Assembly (NCBI RefSeq): GCF_000829055.1 | Contig: NZ_AP012544.1 | Span: 248,001-312,000, forward strand | Reading direction: 5' to 3' | DNA: 64,000 nucleotides | Source of the DNA: Lacticaseibacillus casei DSM 20011 = JCM 1134 = ATCC 393 | GTDB lineage: Bacteria > Bacillota > Bacilli > Lactobacillales > Lactobacillaceae | In this document: positions 51,559 to 60,443 of the stretch, piece by piece | Position numbering within the stretch: position 1 is the first letter of the stretch | How the letters are laid out: every line of letters starts with the position of its first letter | Translations under genes and position numbers: made by a program | The notes under the pieces: model-generated | What the model was told of the DNA's origin: nothing | What the model saw: only the letters and a program-made list of their open reading frames with translations | Database searches by the model: none

Positions 51559-53251
51559 CACCTAACTGGGTTTGAACAAGTTGCGCGTAAAATGGCGAAC
51601 TTTTGACGAGCTCATCGTGGGTGCCGCGGGCAGTGATGCGAACGTTTTGCATGACGATGATCTGGTCACAGTCCATGATGTTCGGCACACGTTGGGAAAT
51701 GATAATAGTCGACCGGTTGCGGCGATTTTTGACTAGCGCGTCTTGAATGGCGGTGTTGGTTTCCTGATCGACCGCACTGGTGGCATCGTCCATGACCAGA
51801 ATATCCGGGTCGGGGATGATCGCGCTGGCCAGATTCAGGCGCTGGCGTTGGCCGCCGGAAAAATTCTTGCCGGCTTCTTCGACTGGCGCGGTGTAATCCG
51901 TCCCGATGAATTCCGTGGCACTAGCGATGGCAACGCCGCTGGCCAGTTGTGCTGGTGTGGCTTGCGGGGCACCATAATCCAGATTGCGCTCGACAGTGCC
52001 GGAGAAAAGCAACGAATTTTGCAAGGCAACGGTGATCTTTTTATGCAGGGATGCTAGACTGATTTGCTGAATATCGGTGCCGCCGATAGTGATGCTGTCT
52101 TGATAGTGCTCGTAAAGTCGCGTCAGCAATTCGATGAGCGTGGTTTTACCGGAACCGGTTGAGCCAATAATGCCAAGCCACTGACCGCTGGGAACAGTGA
52201 GGTTGATGTCATCGAGAATCGGCCGACTTTTGGAAAAGCCAAAGGTGACGTGGTTAAACGCAATGGTGCTGTCGGTCGGGGCAGCCAGCGTCCCAGTGGC
52301 TTCGGTGCCGGCTTCTTCGGCCAAAACGGCACTGACCCGCGCACTGGAAGTAACGGCTCGCGAGAAGGTGGTGATAAGGTTGACGGTGTTGGTCATGGCG
52401 GTGGTGATTTGAATCATGTAGTTCACAAATGCCATGATTTCGCCGGTTGTCATACTGCCACTGATTGCAAGATTGCCACCATAGGCCAAGGCGGCGACCA
52501 CAGCGAGGTTCAAAACCAACATAATCAGCGGCGCCAAGGTAACCGTCGCGAGTACGGCGCGCTGGCTGATTTGCTGCAGATTATGATTTTCGGTGTTGAA
52601 CTGAGTGCGTTGGTGGTCTTCCAGAACATAGGCTTTGATCGTTTTGGCCCCAGTCAGATTTTCACTCATGATGCGGTTCATCACGTCCACTTGTCCTTGC
52701 ATCGCGGTATAAAGCGGCAAGGAGCGGCGAACGACAACGTAAATATAAATCGCCAGAATCGGCAAGGCGATCAGGACAATCCATGAAAGTCGCGGCGACA
52801 CGATCATGGACATGACAATCCCGCCGAACAGTAACATCGGCGAGCGGATCAAGCCACGGGTGAGCATGCTGACCATGGTCTGCATTTGCGTCACGTCGTT
52901 GGTAATTCGGGTGATTAAGGTTTCCGGCTTCAACGCTTGCGGATCGCGATCGGCTAACGCAATGGCCAGCATGTGGCTACGCAGATTCTGCCCCATTTTC
53001 AGCGCCGCGTATGATGAAAAGGCATTACAAATGGCGCCGAGCGCAAACGCCGCTACGGCAATGACCGCCATGAGGATCGCGGTCTGCCAGACATAGGTCA
53101 TATCCTTGCGCGCCAAGCCGACATCCACGATCCTAGCCATCAAAGTTGGCTGCTGCAGATCCAGCAAGGCTTCACCCATAATGGCGATCGGCGCCAGAAA
53201 AAAGCTAACTCGCGCCCAGCCATGCATGTGATCGAACAAGATTTTCAGCAT
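51542..53251 (-). CDS. First subunit of a heterodimeric ABC multidrug exporter (LmrC/BmrC-like)
   Basis: 569-residue membrane-ATPase fusion, MLKILFDHMHGWARVSFFLA. Six spans are followed by an ATPase domain: Walker A GSTGSGKTT, an intact FSGGQRQRLNLASAI signature, and Walker B ILVMDDATSAVD, where the catalytic Glu is Asp. An impaired Walker B in one subunit and a degenerate signature in the other (49742) are exactly complementary, as in heterodimeric drug exporters. Because the partner is broken, this intact subunit probably cannot form a working pump. Confidence 0.88.
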   Translation of the reverse strand: MLKILFDHMHGWARVSFFLAPIAIMGEALLDLQQPTLMARIVDVGLARKDMTYVWQTAILMAVIAVAAFALGAICNAFSSYAALKMGQNLRSHMLAIALADRDPQALKPETLITRITNDVTQMQTMVSMLTRGLIRSPMLLFGGIVMSMIVSPRLSWIVLIALPILAIYIYVVVRRSLPLYTAMQGQVDVMNRIMSENLTGAKTIKAYVLEDHQRTQFNTENHNLQQISQRAVLATVTLAPLIMLVLNLAVVAALAYGGNLAISGSMTTGEIMAFVNYMIQITTAMTNTVNLITTFSRAVTSSARVSAVLAEEAGTEATGTLAAPTDSTIAFNHVTFGFSKSRPILDDINLTVPSGQWLGIIGSTGSGKTTLIELLTRLYEHYQDSITIGGTDIQQISLASLHKKITVALQNSLLFSGTVERNLDYGAPQATPAQLASGVAIASATEFIGTDYTAPVEEAGKNFSGGQRQRLNLASAIIPDPDILVMDDATSAVDQETNTAIQDALVKNRRNRSTIIISQRVPNIMDCDQIIVMQNVRITARGTHDELVKSSPFYAQLVQTQLGGEYLD

Positions 53252-53425
53252 GTTAGTTGCCTCCGTTTTACTTATGAAGCCATTCTACGGCGGGAATGGA
53301 AAAGTTGCATGTGATTGGCTTGTTAAGTGGGTTGATGAGGGGGTTGGGGGGTGTGGATGGGCGTTGGATATGGTTTTGGGCGGTATTGGGAAAGATCAGG
53401 TTGAACGGCTTGGAAGCAAATAAAA

Positions 53426-53460
53426 GCTCTAGAGTTCCAAGTGATTTGGAATTCTAGAGC
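53426..53460. terminator. Hairpin upstream of the ABC exporter genes and toxin remnant
   Basis: A 15-bp stem (GCTCTAGAGTTCCAA with TTGGAATTCTAGAGC, one G-U pair) with a 5-nt loop. A/T-rich runs flank it on both sides but no strong T run follows. Which transcript it stops is unclear. Confidence 0.45.
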
Positions 53461-53471
53461 CTTTAAAACAA

Positions 53472-53528
53472 ATGCACAATATTGGCATCGTTGTTGCTAT
53501 CATCGGCAATCAAAAAGACCGTTACTAG
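53472..53528 (+). pseudogene. Truncated holin-like toxin (Hol_Tox type) remnant
   Basis: The last residues, GIVVAIIGNQKDRY, are nearly identical to those of the complete toxin gene at 55953 (GIVVAIIGNQKDRH). The conserved DNA extends over the stop codon and the following terminator hairpin (AAAAAGACCGTTA ... TAACGGTCTTTTTT). The first half of the gene is missing. IS copy 5 sits at the end of this terminator. It is a relic of a duplicated locus. Confidence 0.75.
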
Positions 53529-53560
53529 ATTTCTGGCACGGAAGTCTAACGGTCTTTTTT

Positions 53561-54821
53561 CGCGCATTTTAGAATCAAGTTAGCCACTGTCTCAAAATTT
53601 TTTGGACAATAAAAAACATCAAGAACAGATATCCTGTATCATTGAAGTTCCTACACAAACAATGGAAGAGGATATTGTCTTGATGCAGAAACAGGATAGC
53701 ACACACCGCCAAAAAGGTCAGCACTTAACATCACTCGAGCGCGGAAAAGTGGCCGGATTCCGCCAAGCTGGGAAGTCCAATCGTTGGATTGCTGCTGAAA
53801 TTGGCGTCTGCCCGCAGACCATTAATAATGAAATCAAGCGAGGTACAGTAGATCAGGTCAAGAAGAGTAATGGCAAGCGCGTCTACCATCGACAATACCT
53901 GCCAGAGGCTGCTCAGGCACGTTACGAGACTGCACGCTTGAGCTGCCATCGTCCTGACAAGTTCGCCAGCGTACAGGTCTTCTTAGCCTGGTACGTACAG
54001 CGAGCTAAGCAGGACAAATGGTCGCCGGATGCTTCAATCGGCTATGCCAAGCGACACAAGCTGTTTACTCCTGAAGAGCTTGTTTGTGCCTCGACTTTGT
54101 ACCAGTACATTGACGACCAACGCCTAGAGATTCGAAATATCGACCTGTTGGAGAAGACTAAGCGGAAGACCTCTCACCAGCACCACACCAAGGCTAAGCG
54201 CCTGGCTGGCCGCAGTATCGAGGAACGGCCTAAGGTCGTTGAACGATGCAGGCAGTTCGGTCACTGGGAGATGGATACCATTGTCGGTAAACGCAATGGC
54301 AAGGAGAGCGTCATCTTGACTCTGATTGAGCGCAAGACCCGTTGCCAACTTCTCCGCTTGATCGAAGGACGAGATGCAGACTCTGTGAGCTATGCATTGC
54401 GTGGAATCAAGCGCGAATGGGGAGCTTGCATCAAGACCATCACAGCCGACAACGGACCCGAGTTCACCGCCTTAAATACTGCTTTTGCTGGGACGGAAAC
54501 TGAGATCTTCTACGCCCATCCTTACACGTCCTGCGACCGTGGCACCAACGAGGCACATAACCGGATGATCCGCCAGGACTTCCCTAAGGGCATGTCCCTA
54601 GATGACATTAGCCCTAGTCAAGTGCAGGCCACGCAAGACCGCTTGAATCAGTTGCCTCGCAAACAACAGGGCTACTGCACACCCCAGCAAAACTTTGAGG
54701 CCGAAGCTCGGCGCGTTCGCCGCATGGCCCAGTAGTCTCTCTAGCGCCACAACTTCTATTTGATAACGGCCTGTTCTGGGATTGTCCTCAACGACTGGCT
54801 AACTTGTTCTTGCAATTTACG
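53561..54821 (+). mobile_element. IS30-family insertion sequence, copy 5, in a terminator
   Basis: 1261-bp copy with perfect 13-bp direct repeats AACGGTCTTTTTT (53548-53560 and 54822-54834). The target is the descending arm and T run of the toxin-remnant terminator, so both flanking sides keep a T run. Confidence 0.95.
53683..54735 (+). CDS. IS30-family transposase, copy 5
   Basis: Same 350-residue protein with one Arg to Cys change just before the catalytic core (VVERCRQFGHWEMD). The catalytic triad is intact; activity is likely but not assured. Confidence 0.92.
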   Translation: MQKQDSTHRQKGQHLTSLERGKVAGFRQAGKSNRWIAAEIGVCPQTINNEIKRGTVDQVKKSNGKRVYHRQYLPEAAQARYETARLSCHRPDKFASVQVFLAWYVQRAKQDKWSPDASIGYAKRHKLFTPEELVCASTLYQYIDDQRLEIRNIDLLEKTKRKTSHQHHTKAKRLAGRSIEERPKVVERCRQFGHWEMDTIVGKRNGKESVILTLIERKTRCQLLRLIEGRDADSVSYALRGIKREWGACIKTITADNGPEFTALNTAFAGTETEIFYAHPYTSCDRGTNEAHNRMIRQDFPKGMSLDDISPSQVQATQDRLNQLPRKQQGYCTPQQNFEAEARRVRRMAQ

Positions 54822-55050
54822 AACGGTCTTTTTTGATTGTTAACCCAGTGCTAGTAGTGTTCCTAGCAAAAATTATTTTAACACGGAGGACTTTTTGCTA
54901 GCAATGACAACGCCACCAATGAATTCAAATGATTTAAAAGGAAAACCGCCCAGCATGATATACTCGAACAATGCACTGCCATTGCAAAAGCCCAGTGTGC
55001 GAGGAGCTTTTGCACTAGAAACCAAGTGTCCGTTAGAAGGGGAACCATCA

Positions 55051-55716
55051 ATGTTTGAAGATAAGTACCGCTTGTTTCCTAGAGATGAACAACTGCTGTT
55101 TGAAAAGAACTTGGTGTCAATGATTTATCTTGCCGGGAAGTACGAAAACGTGGGTGCTTCTTTATCGCAAGTCAAAGCAATCGTGGAAAATCTGACCGTC
55201 GACGGTGTGAAGCCAGAGGATGTTCAGACAGTGCTTAATTTAAAAGCCGCCTATCAATTTGTCATGCGCTTACACAATGTGGCAGAAATTGATACTGACA
55301 CAATCAAGCAGATTAATTTAATTGTTCAAGGCGCTGGCGAACCTGATGCCGGTCAGATTAGGACAAAATCGGTGGTCGTCGGCTTAACCAATGAGGACTA
55401 TGTGCCACCGATTCCGATTGAAAGTAATGTTGTTCAAACGGTCAACGCCATTTTACATTCGGAAACAAGCGTGACGGACAAAGCCATCACGTTAATGCTG
55501 ACACTTTCACGGTTACAGGTTTTTACCGATAGCAACAAGCGTATTGTTGTGGCCAATGCGTTGATGTATCAAGCAAATGTCGGATTACTGGCAGTGCCGG
55601 AAAAGAAGATGCATTGGTATTTATCACAGTTGGCTAAATATTATAAGACCGGTCGCATTCAAGTCATCAAGCAATGGCTGTATGATCACGCTGTATTCGG
55701 TATCAACGAGTCTTGA
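55051..55716 (+). CDS. Fic-domain protein with a degenerate catalytic motif
   Basis: 221 residues, MFEDKYRLFPRDEQLLFEKN, then a helical N-terminal part and a Fic core. The Fic active loop, normally HxFx(D/E)GN(G/K)R, reads LQVFTDSNKRIVVANALMY: the catalytic His position is Gln and the first Gly is Ser, while Phe, Asp, Asn, Lys and Arg remain. Classical AMP transfer is therefore doubtful. AGAAGGGGAA lies 9 nt before ATG 55051. The frame is open upstream to TTG 54895, itself behind GGAGG, so a 273-residue form is possible. It lies between two holin-like toxin loci and its leader resembles sequence after the second locus. Confidence 0.75.
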   Translation: MFEDKYRLFPRDEQLLFEKNLVSMIYLAGKYENVGASLSQVKAIVENLTVDGVKPEDVQTVLNLKAAYQFVMRLHNVAEIDTDTIKQINLIVQGAGEPDAGQIRTKSVVVGLTNEDYVPPIPIESNVVQTVNAILHSETSVTDKAITLMLTLSRLQVFTDSNKRIVVANALMYQANVGLLAVPEKKMHWYLSQLAKYYKTGRIQVIKQWLYDHAVFGINES

Positions 55717-55952
55717 ACGTAGCTTGGACTTTAAATGACAATGCAGTATGCCAATTCTGATTCTTGCTTAAAGGCTTGTTCGCTTGACGGAAAATAAAAA
55801 ACGCCCGTAACCTTTGCGGCTCTAGCGTTTGGCGTTCAAGTATGGTATAAAAATATAGCAGAGAAGTTTAATGACAGTTGGCAAATCCAATTACAAGGGA
55901 AGTGGTCGCCTATGGGGGGATACACAAGCTCTAAGTGAAAGGAGACGCCTGT
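55717..55952. other. Leader region of the holin-like toxin locus
   Basis: 236 bp without a protein gene. It holds an inverted repeat ACGCC ... GGCGT (about 55801-55835) and an extended -10 type sequence TGGTATAAA at 55843-55851. In type I toxin loci this space holds promoters, and an antisense RNA may be encoded on the other strand; I cannot define it. Confidence 0.3.
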
Positions 55953-56072
55953 TTGTCTGATGTAGACGCGATCAACCTCATGCTAACGTTTGGCAGCTTT
56001 GTGCTGCTGCTCATTGGCACTGTGGTTGGCATCGTTGTAGCAATCATCGGCAATCAAAAAGACCGTCACTAG
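55953..56072 (+). CDS. Putative holin-like toxin (Hol_Tox family)
   Basis: 39-residue hydrophobic peptide: a short N-terminus SDVDAINLMLTFGSF, one membrane helix LLLIGTVVGIVVAIIG, and a charged end NQKDRH. This is the form of the putative holin-like toxins common in lactobacilli and of Fst/Ldr-type type I toxins. The start is TTG with AAAGGAG about 8-10 nt upstream. The stop codon lies within a terminator hairpin that starts at 56056, again typical of type I toxin mRNAs whose 3' end pairs with an antisense RNA. A truncated paralogue is at 53472. Confidence 0.65.
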   Translation: MSDVDAINLMLTFGSFVLLLIGTVVGIVVAIIGNQKDRH

Positions 56073-56104
56073 ATTTCTGGCGAGGAATCTGACGGTCTTT
56101 TTTT
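56056..56104 (+). terminator. Terminator overlapping the holin-like toxin stop codon
   Basis: AAAAAGACCGTCA (56056-56068) pairs with TGACGGTCTTTTT (56090-56102), followed by more T. The left arm is made of the last codons of the toxin gene. The same hairpin occurs at 53512-53560. Confidence 0.82.
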
Positions 56105-56279
56105 GATTGTCAACCCAATGCCAGCCGTCTTAATCGGCTCTGCTGCAGGGAGAGCATCAGGTGGAACTGGTGCTCTCTTTGTATTTGTATTGTAACATGG
56201 AGGAGTTTCGGCTAGCAACACTAACTAATGGGATATAACATTTTAAGATCATACTGACATTCAAACGGAGGTAGGACAC

Positions 56280-56564
56280 TTGAAACAAAAAACGCTTAGG
56301 GTGATCACAGGCATTTTTTCAACCGGATTACTGTTTTTAATTCTTGTCTTTTTGACGTATCGAGTTCATCGTAATGGCAGCCGTATCGGAACATTGCAAT
56401 CATATCTGGCACTAATGGTCGTCATGGGGGTGACGATAATACTGATGATGGTAGCAGACCGCACTTATTTGCTTATCACCGGACGTCATTTGATCAAGTC
56501 TTTCGTAGAATTGCGGGATGCCATTGACGAGTTGAAGGAAGCACTCAGAAGACTCCGGGAATAG
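56280..56564 (+). CDS. Small membrane protein of unknown function
   Basis: 94 residues: two membrane helices (about 8-26, FSTGLLFLILVFLTY, and 43-60, ALMVVMGVTIILMMVA) followed by a charged amphipathic helix FVELRDAIDELKEALRRL. The start is TTG with ACGGAGG about 9 nt upstream. No family is recognised. It follows the holin-like toxin locus and might be a phage- or toxin-related membrane protein, but nothing proves this. Confidence 0.6.
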   Translation: MKQKTLRVITGIFSTGLLFLILVFLTYRVHRNGSRIGTLQSYLALMVVMGVTIILMMVADRTYLLITGRHLIKSFVELRDAIDELKEALRRLRE

Positions 56565-56652
56565 CAGACACAATAAAAAATGTACCGACACCAGCAGAAA
56601 TTGCCATTTCTAGTTGTGCCTTGTTTCTTGAACTCAGGTACGCTTGATGTTG

Positions 56653-57261
56653 TTAACGATAAATCCGATATTCCTGTCCTGTTTGTTTTCCCTGAACACT
56701 TTTCAAATAACCTGTCGCTGCGAGTTTTGCCGGGATGGGGATAAAACCAGCATACGAATCCTTGAGTTGGTCGTAAGATTCTTCTACGATCGTCGGGCTC
56801 ACACAATTGATTCGTAAACCGCGCTTCAAATCGATCGCGGCTGATTTGACGAATGCTGCTACGCCACCATTTGCCATCGCGCCTGATGCACCACCTGCAA
56901 TCGGATCGTCTTTGGTAACGCCGGTGGTTAAGGTGATGCTGCCGTTGTCATTGAGATGGTGTTGGCCGACCAATACAAGATTGATTTGACCGAGAAGTTT
57001 GCTAGTCACCGCAACCATATTATCCGCCGGTGTCATCGTGTCCAATGGCATCACCTTGACCGCGCCCGCCACATTGACGATTGCATCAATGCTGCCAATC
57101 TTGGCAAACATAGCCTCAATACTTGACAGATCGGCAATATCAACTCTTACATCACCTTGATGCCGACTAGCAGTGATGACGTCATACCCATACTTTCGCA
57201 ATAATTGCGCTACTTGTGACCCGATTGTCCCGAACGCACCAATCACAACGACTTTCTTCAT
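56653..57261 (-). CDS. Short-chain dehydrogenase/reductase-like protein
   Basis: 202-residue oxidoreductase: nucleotide motif VVVIGAFGTIGSQVAQLL, SRHQGDVRVDIADLSSIEAM, and DAIVNVAGAVKV. The usual YxxxK catalytic pair of classical SDRs is not seen (ASGAMANGGVAAFVKSAA occupies its place), so it belongs to the short atypical SDR group. It overlaps the upstream quinone reductase gene by 4 bp, so both are one operon, perhaps for aldehyde or quinone detoxification. Confidence 0.82.
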   Translation of the reverse strand: MKKVVVIGAFGTIGSQVAQLLRKYGYDVITASRHQGDVRVDIADLSSIEAMFAKIGSIDAIVNVAGAVKVMPLDTMTPADNMVAVTSKLLGQINLVLVGQHHLNDNGSITLTTGVTKDDPIAGGASGAMANGGVAAFVKSAAIDLKRGLRINCVSPTIVEESYDQLKDSYAGFIPIPAKLAATGYLKSVQGKQTGQEYRIYR

Positions 57262-58220
57262 GAAAACGACCCGCTTTCTAATAAAATTTTGCCCGCGCTT
57301 TTGCCTGATTCAAGCAACTCATGGGCTTTTCGGCCATCAGCTAACGTTAAGATAGTTGGCGGCTGTACTTTAATCGCACCGTCTAAAACATAGTGAAACA
57401 GCCTGGTGCTACGAATCTGGCGGGCTTTGAAGCTTGTGAGATAATCCCACAAATCGCCAGTAAGCAGACTTTTTGATTGATTCAACAAGTTAACAGCGTC
57501 AATTTTGGGTGGGAGTCCGCCTGCCATGCCGTAAAAAACAACGCTGCCACGGTGTCGGATCAGGTCAAAACTTAGCGGCAGCGTAACGCCGACCCCGTCG
57601 AACACCGTGTCAAAATGGCCGCGTTCACGTTCAGCCCAATCCGAGTGTCGAAGGAAAACCGTTGATGCGCCTAACTTCAAGGCAATCTCTTTCTTCGCCA
57701 AAGTAGAGGTCACGCCTGCTACTTGGACGCCATCGGCAATCAACATTTGGGCCAACAATTGGCCGACACCACCGCTAATACCGTGAATCAATACACGATT
57801 GCCTGCATGATTTCGGGCCAAGTCGTGCGCCAAAAAGTCGGCCGTCAGTCCTTGCAATCCAATGCTTGCTGCGGTTTTATCATCAATTGCTGAAGGAACA
57901 CGAATAGCGTGATCGCGCGGAACGCGGACCAAAGAGGCATTCGCGAATGGGACGTCAACAAATAAAACCCGCTCGCCGAGTGTAAACGTCGTGACGTCGG
58001 ATCCAATGGCAACAATCTGACCGAGGCCTTCATATCCATCGATGAATGGTGTGTGTGGCTCGAGGTGATAGGTTCCGCGCCGCCGATAAATATCAGCAAA
58101 GTTTAGACCGATATAGTGGGTTTGAACCAAAAGATCCTCTGGGCCAACTTGCGGGTCTGGCAGCGTCCCATACTGCAATACATTCGCGTCACCAAACGTT
58201 TTGAAGAACAATGCTTTCAT
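57258..58220 (-). CDS. Zinc-less quinone oxidoreductase (MDR family)
   Basis: 320-residue NADPH:quinone reductase-like enzyme. MKALFFKTFGDANVLQY is the typical Qor N-terminus, DIYRRRGTYHL and DGYEGLGQIVAIG are conserved, and LIHGISGGVGQLLAQML is the NADPH-binding loop. No zinc ligands are seen. AGGGTAAAC... precedes the ATG only weakly. It is cotranscribed with the SDR gene. Confidence 0.87.
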   Translation of the reverse strand: MKALFFKTFGDANVLQYGTLPDPQVGPEDLLVQTHYIGLNFADIYRRRGTYHLEPHTPFIDGYEGLGQIVAIGSDVTTFTLGERVLFVDVPFANASLVRVPRDHAIRVPSAIDDKTAASIGLQGLTADFLAHDLARNHAGNRVLIHGISGGVGQLLAQMLIADGVQVAGVTSTLAKKEIALKLGASTVFLRHSDWAERERGHFDTVFDGVGVTLPLSFDLIRHRGSVVFYGMAGGLPPKIDAVNLLNQSKSLLTGDLWDYLTSFKARQIRSTRLFHYVLDGAIKVQPPTILTLADGRKAHELLESGKSAGKILLESGSFS

Positions 58221-58449
58221 TTGAGTTTACCCTCTCAATCCATGGTGTTCGGAGATCAGTGAATCTTGGCGATGTGTCTTCAACAGGCGCGCGCACAAGT
58301 GGGTCTTGGTGCCATGGGTTGGTAAATGGCGTTGCGGACATATATCAGCTAGATCGGATCTATTCATAAGCATTACCTCCGTACAGTCTTGTGACCAGTG
58401 TACGTCTCGAGATAGACGGGAACAAGTTAAGCTTCTTCAGAAAAGATCA

Positions 58450-59021
58450 TTAAACATATCGACCTTTATATTTTGTTTTGGCCAGCTTGATGTATTTCTG
58501 GATAAAATCCCCTTTGGCACTGGTGTAAGCATCGCGATTATGCTCGAATTGATGCCACAATTTAATTTTTAAGGTCTCGTACTTTTTGGCTACTTCTGGA
58601 TGATCGTTCAGGTAATCTCTGAAATACAATTCATCGTTATCGCCGGCAAAACTTAAATGTAAATGGTAAACAGATTTAGCGAATCCGTTAACTGTATATC
58701 CTTTATTCAGAGAAATTCTTTGCTTTTCTTCAGACATGATGATGTATAGCCATTTCTGGATAGCTGTTCAGCAACATCGATCAAATTAGTTTTTGGTGAT
58801 ACCTCGACCAAAATATCCACGATTGACTTAGCCCAGATGCTTTTAATGGCTGTGCTGCCAATATGACTGATTCTGACGACGGCGACATTCTGCAATATTT
58901 TGCGAATTCTGTTTGACTCTTGTTCATAGTCAGTTGCCCATTGTTTCTGCGGTTGAGTCAGCGAAATTGGAAATAGTTGCCATAGCTCTTCTAAAGTCAT
59001 TTCAGACAGTGGCTTGGTCAT
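58450..59021 (-). pseudogene. GrpB/UPF0157-family protein, frameshifted
   Basis: Start: MTKPLSEMTLEELWQLFPIS then VRISHIGSTAIKSIWAKSIV, the GrpB nucleotidyltransferase-like core. The frame ends at NGYTSSCLKKSKEFL. A frame offset by one base resumes with MSEEKQRISLNKGYTVNGFA and finishes with VYHLHLSFAGDNDELYFRDY. Overlap at 58707-58737 shows one missing or extra base near 58735. Total length would be about 180 residues, normal for the family. Function of GrpB proteins is unclear. Confidence 0.82.
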
Positions 59022-59151
59022 TTTGTTTTCCTCTCTTTTTCAAGATTTGCATGTCACTAATGAAAATATAATGCTTATTCAGGATCCGTGAGAAGCTCTG
59101 CTTTCGATATCCTATGTGATTGTGGTCGTTCAGGACAGGCTTGAATATATG

Positions 59152-59179
59152 TTGACCCTCATAATGGCGCGAGTAAAAT
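59152..59179 (+). promoter_or_regulatory. Promoter upstream of the epimerase gene
   Basis: TTGACC (59152-59157), a 16-bp spacer and TAAAAT (59174-59179), 28 bp before the ATG at 59208. Confidence 0.5.
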
Positions 59180-59207
59180 GAGAATAAAATGAAAGTAGAT
59201 GCTGTGA

Positions 59208-60272
59208 ATGAAAATTGAGACGATTCAAGTCTTTCGCCGCCCGATCACTTTGCATGAGCCGTTCAAAGTTGCGTTTACCACACTCTATAAACTCGAGACA
59301 CTGATTATCAAAATCACCACCGACACTGGCTTGATCGGCTATGGGGAAACGAACCCACTTGAGCAGGTGACCGGCGAAAGCATTGATACGGAAGAGGTTG
59401 CGCTCAAGGCCTTATCCCAGGCGTTAAGTGCGAGTGATCCGCGCAGCTTAGAAGCCATTCATGCCAAAATGGATGCCTGTTTTGCTGGACATACCGCGGC
59501 AAAAGCGGGGATTGATATGGCTTGCTGGGATTTGCTTGGAAAAGATGCTGGGTTGCCGGTTTATCAGTTGCTGGGTGGGAACGGGAACGTTTTGACCAGT
59601 GATTATACCATCGAGATTAATTCGCCGGAAAAAATGGCGCAAGAAGCGAAACAGCTGGTTGATCAAGGATACAAGGAACTCAAGGTAAAAGTTGGTATTC
59701 AAGATGCTAATGATCTTGCGGCTGTTCAGGCGATTCGCAAGGCTATTGGCTCAACGGTAGATTTGCGTTTGGATGCCAACCAAGGATGGACGCCTAAACA
59801 AGCTATTCGGATGATGTGAGCCATTGGCAGTGCTGCTTCGGCGGTTGAACAGCCGTTACCGGCTAACCGCTTGGATCAGATGCCGGCAGTGTGTCAGCAA
59901 ATTGACCAATCGGTGATGTTAGATGAAAGCGTCCATAATGCCAGCGATGCCTTTGCTGCGATGCGGTCAAATGCGTGCGATATCATTAATATCAAATTGC
60001 AAAAGTCGGCAGGGGTGTCTGGCGCCGAGCAGATTAACGCGGTGGCTGAGGCGGCTGGGATTCCGTGCATGGTGGGCTGTATGGCGGAAACGCGCATCGG
60101 CATTGCTGCGGCAGCGCATTTTGTTGCTGCCCACCAAAATGTCCAGTATGCTGATTTGGATTCTTTTTTGCTGTTTGATGAACCGGCGTGGTTGCGCGGT
60201 GGGTTTACGGCGGATGCAGGAAAATATCAGCTAAGCGACAAACCGGGATTAGGCATCGAATGCGATCTATAA
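59208..60272 (+). pseudogene. Dipeptide epimerase (enolase superfamily), nonsense mutation
   Basis: L-Ala-D/L-Glu-epimerase-type enzyme: the lid segment ITLHEPFKVAFTTL, YKELKVKVG with the KxK catalytic lysine, LRLDANQGWT with a metal Asp, then EQPLPA and MLDESV with further metal ligands, and NIKLQKSAGVSG with the second lysine. An in-frame TGA at 59817-59819 separates QAIRMM from AIGSAASAVEQPLPAN; both sides are in the same frame, and together give about 354 residues, a normal length. The truncated product lacks half of the barrel. Role: recycling of peptidoglycan dipeptides. Confidence 0.85.
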
Positions 60273-60307
60273 AAGCTGTTTGAGCTGTTGACAGTGGTTG
60301 CTATAAC

Positions 60308-60420
60308 GCGTTCACCGGCGCAGAAACCTGCGTGTAAGGACCTTGGTCGCAATGGCCTAAGCCAGGGCCATCACGACCAAGGCCGCTTACACTCCGGTTT
60401 CTAAACGCGCCGGTTCACGC
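60308..60420. repeat. Long-hairpin intergenic repeat, copy B
   Basis: 113 nt. GCGTTCACCGGCGC pairs with GCGCCGGTTCACGC (three central mismatches), AGAAACC with GGTTTCT, GTGTAAG with CTTACAC, CCTTGGTCG with CGACCAAGG, and ATGGCC with GGCCAT. Compared with copies A and C the two arms have changed together. It lies between the epimerase and the CocE-like gene, 23 bp before the latter. Confidence 0.88.
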
Positions 60421-60443
60421 TCACGCTAGGTTAGGAGGTCTTT

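Noticed and set aside
59817..59819. Selenocysteine or programmed readthrough at the epimerase TGA
   Set aside because: The position is not a conserved Cys/Sec site, no hairpin follows directly, and similar lesions with TAA and TAG occur in other genes of the window.
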